From positions 366,662 to 430,661 of the forward strand of contig VZTI01005557.1 of assembly GCA_013397865.1 (NCBI GenBank): a stretch of DNA of 64,000 bases, given 5' to 3'. This document shows, one piece after another, positions 22,926 to 35,259 of the stretch. The notes under the pieces were generated by a model, which was not told the DNA's origin, made no database searches, and saw only the letters and a list, made by a program, of their open reading frames with translations. The DNA is from Struthidea cinerea. Lineage: Eukaryota; Chordata; Aves; Passeriformes; Corcoracidae. Each line of letters starts with the position of its first letter. Within the stretch, counting starts at the first letter, position 1. A program made the position numbers and the translations under genes.

Positions 22926-25083
22926 AGAAAAGAGCAGTAGGAGAGATGGGGCATGACCAGCTGCTCTTGTCTCAGGCACGCCTGGGTCTGCAGTGGCACA
23001 GACAGGGCTTGTGGCCAGCAGGAAAATCAGCCATGATTCCCCCGTGTCCCAGGCGGCTGGTGTGGGCCCGGAGGGTACAGGGCTGTCCTCACCAGGTTTG
23101 CTTCAGCTCAGCTACTGATGTAGGACTCTCAGCCTTTTCTCCTGGAGAGCAGCTCTGCAGTGCGTGTTACAGATCAATTCTAGGGGAATATAAGGAAATC
23201 TTGGGGAGGAATGGCAAAGTAAGAAACCCACGTGCCTGTGCCTTTGGGCAGATAAAGCACCCAGGCTGCTCCTTCTGGAGCTAACTAATAACAACAAAAA
23301 GAAACAGAAAAAGAGAAACCAATAAAGCTTAAAAATTGAATGCAACTTCCAGTATACAAAATGAATCAGTGAATCAAACAGGCTAAAGGAATATGAAGAG
23401 ATGTGGAAAAATCAAGCTCTTCTTTACCCCCACACGAAATCAAAGGACTCCTGTGAAGAGCAGGAGAGGAAATATATATTGCCCAAGAAATGTTGACAGT
23501 GCTACTGTGAAACAAAGCAGGTGGTCAGCACACTGTGTCTGGACATCTTCAGCACTAACCAGGATTAAGGCACTGCAGAAAATGCTCCCAAAGCACCCTA
23601 GGACCCCCTGGCCGTGAGGAGCACCTTAACCCCAGAATTCTCCCTCTGTGGCAGTGCCCCTCTTCCTCCTGCATTTGGAGACGGGCTGGAAAGTGGCCAG
23701 GATTGACCACAGTGCCTGTACATCCCAGGCATGTATCCTTTATGGAGTCCGGGACTCCCATGGGAGCTGAAGATGTGCAGCCCCACATTGGACAGCATTT
23801 ACTATTGCCACTAATAATAATGATAATAACAGAGGGCAGGGAAGAAATAATACTGCAGCTTCCTTCCAACCTTGAGGTCTGTGTGTGTTGGGATAGCAAG
23901 GATTCCAAAAGGCACTTGGATCCTGCTTTGTCTGAAGCAGTAGTAAATAGAAAGGGTTGGTGAAACTTCAGAATAACCATATATGTATGTGGTTAACAGG
24001 CTAAATACAAGGAATACACATCTCCTTCTTGGAAGTATGCCAAAAGGGAATCACTTAGCAAAAAAAAAGATTGCTTTTTTTGACTGCACTTTGCTTTGAG
24101 AGGAAAACATCCAGAAGAAAAACAAAAATGCCAAGAGTGGTGCAATTGTGCCATTTCAAAATTTACAGCACGAAGTTTTTGGCTTTTTCACCTTCAAGTT
24201 CTCATGCAGATTGCTTTATACAAGACCATGGAAAGCAGGAATGGAGACAACTGACTCAGACTCACTTTTCAGGAGGGAAAGTAGAAGAATTTTTCTTCTG
24301 GGGTTATTCTTGAACTCTTAAGTCAGGTTTCAAAGTTCCTTCTTGTCAGGGATTCCGTTTGGAGTATTGCTCATATGGCTCTCTCTGTATCACCACGGGA
24401 GCCACCCATGGTATCTCCTGGTGTGCCAATCCTCACTGAGCCCACGGCCACAGCTGTGGAAAGGGAAGCAAGGAGGTGACTTTTATAACTGAGCAGAAAG
24501 CATCACTGGCAGCAGTAGGTGATGAGCCGTATATAGTGACTGCAATCTGCAGCTCTGCCAAAAAAATCCCCTCTTCTTCTCCACTTTGAGCCAGCCTGGG
24601 TAGTGACAAGGAGGCTTTTGTTGCCATTTGAGGAGCTGGCTGTTGGTCCAGGCTCTCTCAGTCTCGTTAAGGAGGCAGCGAGGGGGGAGCAGTGCGCTGA
24701 GCCCAGCGGGAACACGTGTCCGAGGCTGGCCCATCTGCAAAATAATTCTGAGTGTCATCCAGGCCAAAAGCTGAGTCTGGGATCAGACACGGCTAAGTTC
24801 CCTCACCACGGTGGCCAGAGCAAGCACGGTGACAGTTACAGGGAAGGAAATGGAAATGTTTTGGGGAGTTATGGCACAGAAAGTGGTATCTGTGGCAATG
24901 GGCTCATCAGCTGAAGGATTTGGTGTAATACACATTGCAACAAGGTTGCATTCTCAGAAACCCATGGCTTGCCAGGAAAACAAATGAAATCAGCTAGGCT
25001 TATGCTTTGGTTTGATTGCTTCCAAACTCATCTTTAATCAAAGTTCTTTTCATGGTCATCACAACAGAGCTTGCTTGAATCTC
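22926..25083. other. Unannotated stretch, no gene seen
   Basis: No exon is recognised. A 9-base A run lies near 24061-24069, and CTTCCTTCCAACCTTGAGG near 23860 is only a short chance-level resemblance to the CR1 tail. Confidence 0.5.
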
Positions 25084-25165
25084 GGGGCCTAATCCTCAGC
25101 TGGTGCAAACACGAGTGAATCCATTTAACTCATGTGAGCCTCGCCAGTTTACATCAGATTGTGGT
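25084..25165. mobile_element. Fossil palindromic MITE-like element
   Basis: GGGCCTAATCCTCAGCTGG, TGCAAACACGAGTGAATCC, ATTTAACTCATGTGAGCC and TCGCCAGTTTACATCAGATT follow the structure of the short palindromic amniote repeat with ends like GGGCCAGATCCTCAGCTGG. The arms CTGGTGCAAAC (25100-25110) and GTTTACATCAG (25147-25157) pair at 9 of 11 positions. No transposase is present, so it is a relic of a nonautonomous element. Confidence 0.6.
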
Positions 25166-27074
25166 TATATTTAAGTGTAGGTCATTTAGGAATACGCAAG
25201 TACTTATTTCCAGCCATACTTTATGAATAAAACAAATAAATCTGAAACCCACCAGGATACAGAGCATCCCAGTTGTATTTTCTTCTTGAAGCCATGGGAC
25301 AAATATGATGAATTAATCACTTAGACTGTAATGCAGGAAATCCAAGGATGCAAATGGCATCAAGGTCTCCCCAGTCCATCTTTTGCCAAGAAGGGATACC
25401 CAGGAGGGTGCTAGGTTGGTCACTGTGCTCAGAATGGTGGCAGTCCAATGTGCCACCAGGAGAGAAACCGTAGGAGAGCAGAGGAGACATTGCTCACCTG
25501 CAGCCTCCAGACCCTTCCACATCCCAGCCCCATCACTTCACCTTCAGCATCCCTGTGCTCTCACTGGCTCCTTCCAGGCTCCCCCACAGACTGAGGGGGT
25601 GCAGATCCCTTGAAATAAATGGGGTTCTTTCAGATTTTACCAGATGAGGATTTGGCCGTGGGGTTCAGACAAGCCCTGGTCTGACAGCCTCATGAAAGAA
25701 CTTGGATGAAAGATGGATCTGGAAGGAGCAAAGCCTTGAACAAACACTGGGCCCTTCTTCCCCTTTCAAAACTGGTCAGCTCAGCTTCCAGAACCCCAAA
25801 CAGCCCCTCTCCTGACAATTTTGCAGTGTCAGGGAGGAAGACCAACCGTGATTTGTCTCACTGCTGTGATGGGCTGGTTCTGAATAGGCCCCTCATTCAA
25901 GATGAAGCACAGATTGGGAATCCTGATTCTTCATCTCTAGGGACAATTCCACTTCCCACACCCTAATTTCTAGCCATGGAGGATTGCTTTGACCTCAGTC
26001 CCACAGACCTGTATCCACAAGAGCATTCCCCAGTCATGGCAACAGTCACAAGGTAATGAATAAATGCATTCCCCCAGGAAGGGGAGACTGTTCATAACTT
26101 TAGGAAGGAAAAAGGTGATTACCTGGATCACACATGGTTCAGCAGGTTGGAAGAAGTAGCAGCAGCTCCCTGAAAGAGAAGGAAAAGGGAAGTAAGTTTT
26201 CAGACCCAGGGATGACCCAGGGACAAGCAGCTCTTTCACTGCCTTTTGGCAGCAGCCTCTAAAAACCTCAGCGCAGTGGTCTCCAAACAAGACTAAAACC
26301 TCTGGGCAATGTCTGAGTATCAAGAGAACAAACAGTGTCACCTAACGAAGTCCTGAGCAAGAGAAATACTGATTTTGCTCTACGTTTTGTTGTTATTTTG
26401 GGGTTTCTTAACATCCTTTGCACTTGAATAATTGTCTCCCTTAGTGAAAGCGGTGCACATAATATGTGGCAGAGGCAAAAGAGCTACATTAAAAGCCATA
26501 ATTACTGCTGTTTCACAATTAGTAGTTCTATTTGAAGATGTTTTGAGAAAGATTTATGGTAGGCACTCCAATTTTTATTTATAATTATGAGGAAGAAGCT
26601 TAGCCTTGAGTATTTCTTCTCTAAAAAGTTTAAAATAACATATAGCACAGTTTTGGTCTGCAGAGAGGGATACAAAAACAGGAAAAAACATGTAGGAAGA
26701 AAAGGATAAAGTTTTTTCTGTGTGTGTGTAAGCAAGGTTTAAATGGAATAATTAAATTTACCATAATCAATAAAATGTGTGAGTCAAGTTTATTGAAGTG
26801 GCTATTTCCCATTGCATAATTTCCCTGGGGAACTTTCATTTTTAATTCAAAAATAAAAAAATAATAATTAAAAAAACAAACCCCTGAGCACTTACTGTAA
26901 ATATGCCAGCATATGTGTGAGGTTAAGAAAAGCACGAGCCTACACCCAGGAATCAAAGAGGGGCTTACCACTGCTTTGACACTAATTGTAAAAGCTGAAC
27001 ATTTTCTAGAACCATAATCAAATCTTAACTGCCATGGGGGACTCGTTCAGCAGCTCACAGTAATTCTAATAAGA
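25166..27074. other. Unannotated stretch, AT-rich towards the right
   Basis: No exon is seen. The part from about 26390 to 26990 is AT-rich, with an A-rich run at 26850-26880. Nothing is identified with confidence. Confidence 0.5.
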
Positions 27075-27165
27075 TGCAGAGCCTTTCACCTTTAGGTCAC
27101 CAGTTCAAACCCACTTTGGGCTGGGTAGTAAACAGAAGGTAAATCCCAAGCCCAGTGGGGTGCCA
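27075..27165 (+). mobile_element. Possible tRNA-related SINE relic
   Basis: The segment TTTAGGTCACCAGTTCAAAC followed by CCACTTTGGGCTGGGTAG contains AGTTCAAACCC, close to the pol III B box consensus GGTTCGANNCC, in a setting that recalls a tRNA-derived repeat. No matching A box or cloverleaf can be drawn with confidence, and I cannot name a family. It could be coincidence. Confidence 0.2.
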
Positions 27166-28059
27166 GAGCATCCAGAATAGATGCCAGAACAGCTTTGGGG
27201 CAGGAGTGGGAAAGGGTTTTCCCGTGTCATCCATGTTCCCCTGGGATCGATGCACCCACCTCATTGGAGGACTCGCCTCCCCTCTCTAGGCCTCAGGTCC
27301 TCCCTTCTGGAAAGGGGATGGGAAACCCTTCTTGCTGTATTTCCTCCATTTCAGCTGGAGCCTCCCCAGGTGCTCCAACACACCCATGGGGTTTTCCAAC
27401 CCTTCTGTAACGCCCCTCCCAAGAAAACATAAATTGTGGTATCATCTCTGTCCCACTTCCATGTACACAATTCCTCTTCATTAATGGGTTCATTTACTCG
27501 AGCCCCTCAAGGAAAACAGACGGATCAAACAGGCAACTGGAACTACGAGGCCCTCACCGTGCTGGCCTGGGCTGCACAACGAACAGCTCTGCCAACCCTG
27601 GCAGCACCTGAAACCCAAAGTTGAGCCCTCACCTTGGCACTTTCAGCTAGAACTCCTTGCATTGCTCTGAGCTGCTCCTACGGGAAATCCCAGCTCCAGC
27701 AGAGGCCCCTGGCACTGCCAACAGCCCCACAGCACCTGAAGTTTTCTGACAATCACCCCATTGCACCTCCTGCTGCACTGACACCTGGATGGGTCCTGGC
27801 ATCTTCCTTGAGGAAGCAATGGACATTGGTGTTCCAAGCTGTGTGAATATCAAACAACAGCTACGTGATCCAAGCAGCCTGGAGACAGATTTGCCTCCAG
27901 CACAGATGGCAGCTGTCCCTCAGACACAACTCAGAGGCTGCTCTGTGGTCTATAGCTATAGGATGCAACCCCATCTTCCTGGCTGTGATGGTGTGTGCAG
28001 TTCTGTGCATGCGTGTGAGGGAACAGAATAGTCTGAGGCCTTAATTGTGTCTCGTGTTA
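27166..28059. other. Unannotated stretch, no gene seen
   Basis: GC-richer sequence with overlapping short frames on both strands; none is recognised. Confidence 0.5.
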
Positions 28060-28340
28060 CTACAGCTGAGAAGCTCTAAGGAACAATTCATTCATTGTCC
28101 TCTACACATCTGGGTTAATGTTTCCTCCTTGGATTAGGCTGTACCAGCATGTTCCCTCTCTGCTCACCACAAGCCAGCAGTGCCAATTTCCCTCCATGGC
28201 AGCTTCAGTGACAGCTGTTTACTTAGAAGCTCATGAATTTGATATATGGGTGCTAGCCACAAATTAATGGAATACTTTCCAGATGCAACGTCTTTAAATA
28301 TTCAAACAATAAGCCAAAAGCACTAAGCTGTCTTGGCCAT
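28060..28340. promoter_or_regulatory. Candidate conserved noncoding element
   Basis: Non-repetitive sequence with CAATTCATTCATTGTCC, a GGAATACTTTCCAGATGC segment, an ACAAATTAATGG homeodomain-type site near 28259, and AAATATTCAAACAATAAGCC near 28297-28316. The call is by eye and untested. Confidence 0.18.
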
Positions 28341-29849
28341 TTTTTTTCTCTCAACTCTGGATGTCTCTCAGAGAAGATGTAAACACAATTCCTCGCGCCA
28401 CTGGCCAGAACGCTTCAGATGTTTGAAAGGCCAGCAGTGGCATGAGGTGCTGGGCAGGAGATGGCTGATGGTCTTTGTCACCTGAAGCCAAACCCAAAAT
28501 GGCCAAGAAAGAGCAGAATTAAGTGAAAGGAATCCTTGAGGCTGACCCACAGGAGGCTGCCTAGCCAGCCTGCTCCGGTGAGGGGCTGCGTGTGCTGGCC
28601 TGAACCCTGAGCTCGGGGGAGCTGCGCAAGCTCCAAGGAGTGGCTTCCCAAACATCTCCAGAGCCTCATCTGGAATAGTTCAAAGCAACAATAGCAGTCT
28701 GCTGGGGATGTTTAGTGGGCAGTGGACCAGGACCACCAAAATGCCCCGAACCTCTCTGTGCTGTGGGTCACCTAGAAATCCTTCTTGAGCAGAGGAGTGG
28801 ATACCCAGCTCAGAAATGGAGACAAGACCTGCCCAGGTGTGCCCTTCTCCCCAGCCCAACTTTCAGCAATGGCATCACTTTGTGACCCCAGCTTGCATCC
28901 ACAGCCATTCTAATGCCGAGGACTGGGACAAAAGCAGTGTCTGAGGGCAAAGATCAGTACTCAGAAGTGAGCAAAATTGCTTTGGGACTGGTGTAACTTT
29001 GACTGTTCCCACTTCTGCTGAAAGCTGACGGCCGGTCAAGCTGAAAATGTTGGTGAAGTGGAATGGCTACACCGAAGCTGTGTGGTGATGATTTACACCA
29101 CCGCAGAGCCTGGGCCAGGAAATGTAACTTATTTCTTGGCCAACTTACATCACTTTTTCTTCCCTCCTTGCATTTTCTTTGGCATTTTCTTCTTTGCATT
29201 TGCTTCTTTTCTTCCACTGAAATTTAACATGATCTGGACAGTTGAGCTAACAGAATATGGATTTTCTGTGCAGTAGTTGAAGGGAGGAACTTTCTTACAT
29301 ACTTTTATCTACTTAAAAATGCCAACAAACATGGGCTGCATGGCCTTAGATTGGAGGAGGGCAGGGGAGAGCTCCAAGATATCCTGTCTGAATCTGAAAC
29401 CAGTTCAAGCCTGAAATGCTGCCTGTTTGAAGATTTCTCCTTTATTCCCTCCGATGCTGTTATTAATTAGAGAATGAATAGCCATTACAAATATCAGCAA
29501 CTGCATGGAACTTAAAAATTCAAGTTCATTATCTTATGGGAGGAAAATAAACATCATTTCACAAGGTTTTTAAAGCAACAACAGTAATAACAAACCACCT
29601 CAAACTCCAGTCAACAGGCAGAATGGACATCTGCTAGAAAAATATGATTATTCCCCCACCCACCACCCTCAAATTTAGGGATTTGTGGAATATGGGCCTT
29701 GCCTAAAGTTGCTTGGCAGAAATCCCCATTTTTAGTTCTTATTTAATGAAATCATGTGGTAGTAAATCAAACACAGAAACATGAATAAGTAAATCCACCA
29801 CATCCTTTGAAAAAAGTATGGCTTGACTCCATCAGCTCAAGTTGCCTGG
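28341..29849. other. Unannotated stretch, no gene seen
   Basis: No exon or clear transposon. An ORF at 28954-29217 on the minus strand is K/R-rich only because it reads across a TTCTTT-rich tract. Confidence 0.5.
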
Positions 29850-30300
29850 GCAAGGAATTATCTGTATTTGTCAACCAAAAAGCGATCACCCAACCGTGAC
29901 CCACCTTTTGTGTTCACCTCTGAACGCCACAGGAAAGGTGGCAAATGAGTGTCACGCGCCAAGAGGGAAAGCGGGCAAAGAAGGGAAGAACAACATCAAC
30001 ATCGTGTTATAAAAACCAGCAGCTTGTCAAGATTTAGTACCTACTAAAGCCGACAGAAATCTTTGCCCAGATGCTCTCTGTGGTTTTCTCCATGCCCTCG
30101 GTGCACTCATGAGCTTCAGAGCCGGAGAGAGGTCTTGGGTAGACTTTGTCACCTCAGAAATTCATTATCGGGTCCTACAAAAACCTTGTCTGTTGGACTG
30201 ACAATATTTACAATGATCGATCTCTACTAAATTATGTTTCCATTTTCTGTCCCATCTTCCGTCTCTTTCCCCAGAACAGAGATATTTGAATTTTGATGCC
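29850..30300. promoter_or_regulatory. Candidate conserved noncoding element
   Basis: Non-repetitive sequence with CpG retention (AAGCGATC, CCGTGACC, GTCACGCGCC, AAGCGGGC, CATCGTG, GCCGAC, GCCGGAG) on an AT-moderate background, and a forkhead-like TATTTAC (30205-30211) followed by AATGATCGATC. This is one of the better CpG-retaining stretches in the window. No exon structure is seen. Confidence 0.28.
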
Positions 30301-31674
30301 AAAAACTCTGGAAAAAGTAAGTTCAGTGAAATTTTCAACTTTTTTTTGAAGGAAACTTAGATGTCACCTGGAAAGTCATGACAAAAAATACGCTTTTCTT
30401 GTCGACATTTGCCTTAGGAGTAAGAAAACACGGATTTCATTCACTGATATGTCCAAGAAAGCAATTGCAGAAGCAAGATCATCAAATAAGGTGCACAAAG
30501 AGAGTGATCTTACTGAAAGCAGTGGAAAAATGCATTGTATCAGATGCTGCTGGGTGCCCATTTTGATCCCAATCCACTCGGATTGCTGTTTTACCCATGG
30601 CTGCCGCTTGGAATTAACCTGGTCACTCAACCACATGTGGAACCCCTCAGCTCTCCAGTTTTTAAAGTAACTTCAATGACAAAATACACAAAATTTGGTA
30701 TCATACCTCATCTCCTGACATAGTCAACTTCTAATTGAAGGTTTTTATTTTTGTAACTTGGACATACTAAGATCATGATTTTGTTCCTGTTGGTGTATCC
30801 TGCATCCATAATTGTTTCGGAGTTGTGATTCACCACTGTGAAATCCACGTGAAAGGAACTTCCCAGAAATCCCAGGATTTCTCAGAATCCCCCACTGAAG
30901 GCCATTTAAGAAGATATGACTCTGTAATTAACATTTTCTGAGGGAGTCAAAAAATATAAACAGCTCAAACGTGGCATTTTCACAGCCTTAATAAACCCAA
31001 AGGCAGCATTTACCAGGTACACGCTTTAAGCACAAAAAAAAGGTTGCAATGGAGGACTTTAGTTTGTATTTGAACTATTTTTTTGTTTGGGCTGAAATTT
31101 TCCCTGTATTAAATTCACAGTCCAGTTCTTTAAAAAAAAAAAAATTCTGAAATTAGCAAATATTCAAGTATTTTCATTCTGACACTAAGGAATGTGCTTG
31201 TTTATTTAAATGTCAAGATCTGTTTGTTTCCAAATGCCTTTTCTTTCACTAAAATGGTAAATTCCAAACACTTGGGGCTGAACAAGTGATGCTTTTTAAT
31301 TGTAGTTTTTTTTCCTCCTTTATTCCATTTACTGAAAAAAAAACAAAAATTGAGGAAAATAATTTGCTCTGGCACTGCCCCCCTACAGAGGGTGCCCTGT
31401 CAGACATGATGCTCTGGGATCAGGACTCAGGCTTCACAGGCTCCACTTACCCCATTTCAGAGCAGAGATGAATTTGGAATGAGCCTTCTGACTGACCTCC
31501 TCCTCCTGTGGCAGCAGGAACTGGTGCAGCCGTCAGGGTGGAAGTGGGTCCCGTGTAACCCTACCCACGTCGAGCTCCGGAGCACCACAAGCATTACGTT
31601 TTATGGCTCCTGCAGAATACTGGGGGATACTAATTTTACAGGTGCATTCTAGCAAACTGCAGTCCCTAATATCA
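30301..31674. other. Unannotated stretch, AT-rich
   Basis: Several A and T runs occur (near 31036, 31079 and 31131-31144). No exon or transposon is recognised. Confidence 0.5.
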
Positions 31675-31905
31675 GAATGCCATTAAAAATAATGCACTCC
31701 TTATGCCCAGGCAGTTAATTTAATATTAAATCAATAAAACATTTACTAGAGCTGGTCAGGGGCCTGGTTGCTGACAGCAGACTCAGCTCACGGCAACAAA
31801 CGTCTCCTCACCCTTCGCAGACAGCTGCTGGTTTATTGTGGAAGACGTCTTTGGTCCTGACAAATAGCCTCCCTAAGCCCTAATGAGTGCAGAAATTCAA
31901 AACAT
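31675..31905. promoter_or_regulatory. Candidate conserved noncoding element
   Basis: AATTTAATATTAAATCAATA near 31719-31736 is followed by GTTGCTGACAGCAGACTCAG, a split MAF/AP-1-like arrangement, then retained CpGs in CACGGC, AAACGTCTCC, TTCGCAG and GAAGACGTC. Call by composition and motif only. Confidence 0.22.
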
Positions 31906-33264
31906 TTGTGGGACATTTATTAGCAGGAAAATACACCAGCCTTTTGGGAGATTTGGATCGACAGCAGCAATCATCTGTGGGCCGAGTTCAGGCCAACTTG
32001 TGCAGGGAACACAAAATGACTTTCTGGGCTACAGGGAGAGGGATTGGAGCTCTTTCCAGTTGGTTTCATCTCTGGGATATGGAGACTGGGGTGGAAGCTT
32101 TTCCCTATGATGAACTTTCACTGGTGGAGTCATTTTACACTCCACCAGGTTCCCAATAAAGTCCCGAGATGGCAGAGGTCACTGGGATGGGTTCCATCAC
32201 ATCCTATCTGCTGCTGAGCACGAGCAAATCACCTGCCACAGCCACCTTACCCTCTTCCATGTTCGCTTCCAAATTAACTCAAGCACAAAAGACAGGATTT
32301 TACCAGCATGCCTGACAGGCAAGGTGGTACAGTGACATTAAGAGGGTAAAAATTCCCTAAAATTAGGGAACTGTTCTGTTGGTTTTTGGTTGGTTTGGTT
32401 TTTAGCTTTTTTTTCATAAAAGAGAGGTCAACTTTCTACCAAGAGTCTGAGAAGCAAAGAAGAACTTTTAGAGCAACTGCAAATGACACATCAAATAAAT
32501 GACAACAACAAAAAAGATTTAAAAAGGAAAATACCCCAAAAGTATCAAAATGAAAAGCACTGATCAAGCTCCCAGGGAGCAGAAACCTGGCACTTCTCTC
32601 TGAAGAATGAGCAGGTGTCTTCTACCCAAATGGTTCTGTGTGGAAAAGTGCACTTACTTGAAAAATCCCCACACAAGCTGTTTCCCAGCATTGCTCTCAG
32701 CAGGCTGGATCTGCCCTGAGCCGACAGAGCTCCAGGGACCTACAGCCAAGATCCTTCGCTCAAGAAAGCAGATCTGGGACACTGATTTCCGTAAGAGTGG
32801 CAGCAAACACTGCTTTAGGTACATTGCCCCAACCCCCCTCCCAGCAGACTTGTCTCCAGCACTGAGGACACAGGTCCTGGGATGGCTGGTGGAGTCATCT
32901 GGTCCAGGTAGGTGTCTGCCTGGAGGCCAAGGTGCTTCCTGTGCCTTCCCTAAACCCTGAGGCCCTGGGATGAGCAGGGCATGCCCAGCTCTGACTTGTC
33001 CTGACCCCGCTGACGTCGTTTGTGCCAGGAGCAGCCCTGCCGCGCTCACAGAAACGCTTCAGCCGTAACCCACAAAGCCAAGCCCAGCCAGAATTAATAT
33101 TCAACTCAGTCCCTGGGAGCTTCCCTTGGACATCAGCATTCCAGCACATCTAATAGGATGAAAACAAATTTCATGCCATGAAAGCAGAAAACTGGGTGAG
33201 GTCTGGGAGCATAGTTAGGATGTGGTTTTCATAAGTGCTCAGTGCTGGCTTAACTGCTCCGATT
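31906..33264. other. Unannotated stretch with a short hairpin
   Basis: No gene is seen. CTGGTGGAGT (32121-32130) and ACTCCACCAG (32139-32148) form a perfect 10-bp stem with an 8-base loop, followed closely by AATAAA near 32154. A TG/T-rich run (GGTTTTTGGTTGGTTTGGTT) lies at about 32381-32400. A near-CRE, TGACGTCG, lies at 33011-33018. Confidence 0.5.
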
Positions 33265-33322
33265 ACAGTCCAGGGGTAAGAGAGTCCCACTGACTTCAAC
33301 AGGATAAGAATTAGGGCAGAAC
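33265..33322. mobile_element. Possible fossil palindromic element fragment
   Basis: GATTACAGTCCAGGGGTAAG, AGAGTCCCACTGACTTCAAC and AGGATAAGAATTAGGGC resemble the half of an amniote palindromic repeat containing GAGTCCCATTGACTTCAATGG. Short and diverged, so tentative. Confidence 0.3.
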
Positions 33323-33452
33323 CAAGTGGTTTTGAAAAATCCCACCCTTCGATTTATATAACAGAAAATAAGAATCACATGCCAACCTTCAGAGGGGAAA
33401 CTGGCCCGTTAAAATGCGCATCATTATTTTAACCACCATTTTTAATTAGAGG
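33323..33452. promoter_or_regulatory. Candidate conserved noncoding element
   Basis: Contains TTCGATTTATATAAC (from 33348), GGCCCGTTAAAATGCGCATC (from 33403) and TTTTTAATTAGAGG (from 33440). Short, non-repetitive, AT-rich with retained CpG. Untested. Confidence 0.18.
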
Positions 33453-35259
33453 ATTTGTGGCACTGACAGATGCAGCCTGATGGTGGCTGGGGAATGGCCT
33501 CTGGCTGGGGAGAGCTGAATTTCACTGGGGACAATCACAAGGATGTCACAGGGCCAGCTGAAAGCAACATGCTGATGCTTTCCTTCCTTTAAAAGAAAAA
33601 AAAAGTATTTAAAAAAACCCAAACATATTTGTAGAGGGAAAGAACTTTCCATTGAAAGAAAAACAAAATCTCCTTCCCCCATCTATGTTCTAGCCCATTT
33701 CTATGTTCTTGTGTTCTTCCTGATTTATGACAAAAACATCTCTGTAAACCAAACAAATCTCTTCATTCCACCTTGCCTTTGGAATGAACTCTACAAAAGT
33801 TGTACAGGAAAATGCAGGCTAAAGCTTTTTTCACCAGTAGCCTTTGATAAGGAGGTGCCAGAGTCCCAGCTGGCCACCGTGGTCCTGCTGGGATAGAAGT
33901 AGCAGGTGGGACACGGTGTGATGCAGAGCTGAAGGGGCAGGACTCGCTGCTCCAGTCTGGAACACATTGTTCACCTGCCCTTATTCCAGGAGAAAAGGAA
34001 GAGTAGGACAAAAATGTTCCCCGAAGCAGGGCTTTGGAGCACATCACCATTTCCTCGGGAGGTCTCGGTAGGAAGCAGAGAGTGAGATGCTTTCCACAGG
34101 GTCTGAAGCCCCGTGTGAAGGCTGGGGGTCACACAGAGAGAACAATCCTGTGTTTGTCCCCAGGCGTGCGGGGACCTGGCGTGTCCTCGATGTGACAGTG
34201 AGTCAGGAATGGCTCACACAGAGGACAGACCCATGGAAGCTCAAACAGAGGAAAAGGACAACCAGGCCACGATGGCATCTTGGCTGTGCAAGAGGAGATG
34301 CTCCCAGTGTATTCACCAGCACCAGCAGAGCAAAAAGCAGGGGCAGTGCACTATTCCAAGGATTTGACATCACCAGGGAGAGAGGGAAATGGCCGCTGAC
34401 CTGTTCCTTTCTTACCCCAAGTGCTCCAGCTGAACGTGGGACCTCCCCATGTGTCTTGACTGGAAAGTGCTGTCACCTTAATCCCAATGCTGTCAGCAGA
34501 GCACTTATCAAGCCAACAGATCAGGTTGGGATTAAACTGTGCCTGTGCTTTGGAGCTCTGCAGTTCAGACCCAGCTCCCTGCTGGTCTCTCTCTGCCCTG
34601 TCCTGCTCCCAGACACGCTGATTGTGTTTTGCTGGTGCCCTGGCATCTGCTGGGCTCACTGCTGCATGCTCCTGTCCTAAACCCTCACACACACCCTCCA
34701 CACAGGGTCCTTGATGGCAGAAATGTTCCATGGGTCAAGCTCAGCTGGTGACAGCTCTGCAAAACCAGGTCTGGTCTCTGCTCCCACCACTGCACAGGTA
34801 TTGAATTGGGAAAAATATCACTCTGAACAAGCCATTAACAGTGCTGGGAGCAGAGATTGGAGCCCCAGGGGAGATGTTACCACCCTGCCCAGGTTTAGGC
34901 TCCTCACTCACCTCCCAAAGCACAGTCGAGGTTTCTCAGCCCTGTTCTGAGCAGCCTGGGGAGCTCAGCCGAGGCTCTGGCACCCATGACCCAACTGGGA
35001 TCTTCATCTGCCAGGTGAGATGCAACCAGAGAAGCTTCAGGGGAAAGGATGCTTTTATCAAACATTTTTGCCATAGCAGACACAGGGAGCTCTTGGCCGG
35101 GTCCCTCCACTCTTTCCCCTGCTTTATTTGCACAGATGTTTTTGCCAAGGCTTGTCATCAGCCTGGGGAGGGGGCAGTTGAAAAAAAAAATAAAAATAAT
35201 AAAAATGACCGAACAAGTTGAAGAAATTGCAAACAGTAAATCTGGCGCTCTCACTAGGC
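33453..35259. other. Unannotated stretch, no gene seen
   Basis: No exon is seen. A 197-codon plus frame (34087-34680) overlaps a 126-codon minus frame (34351-34731); neither is recognised. A-rich run at 35182-35207. Confidence 0.5.

Noticed and set aside
23845..23890. CR1 3' end
   Set aside because: CTTCCTTCCAACCTTGAGG resembles the CR1 tail for under 20 bases, with no upstream blocks and no octamer end.
27385..27425. CR1 3' end
   Set aside because: TTTTCCAACCCTTCTGTAAC has a short resemblance only; the preceding sequence does not match CR1.
34087..34680. 197-codon open frame as a gene
   Set aside because: GC-rich stretch with a long minus-strand frame in the same place; no domain, no splice structure, no homolog recognised.
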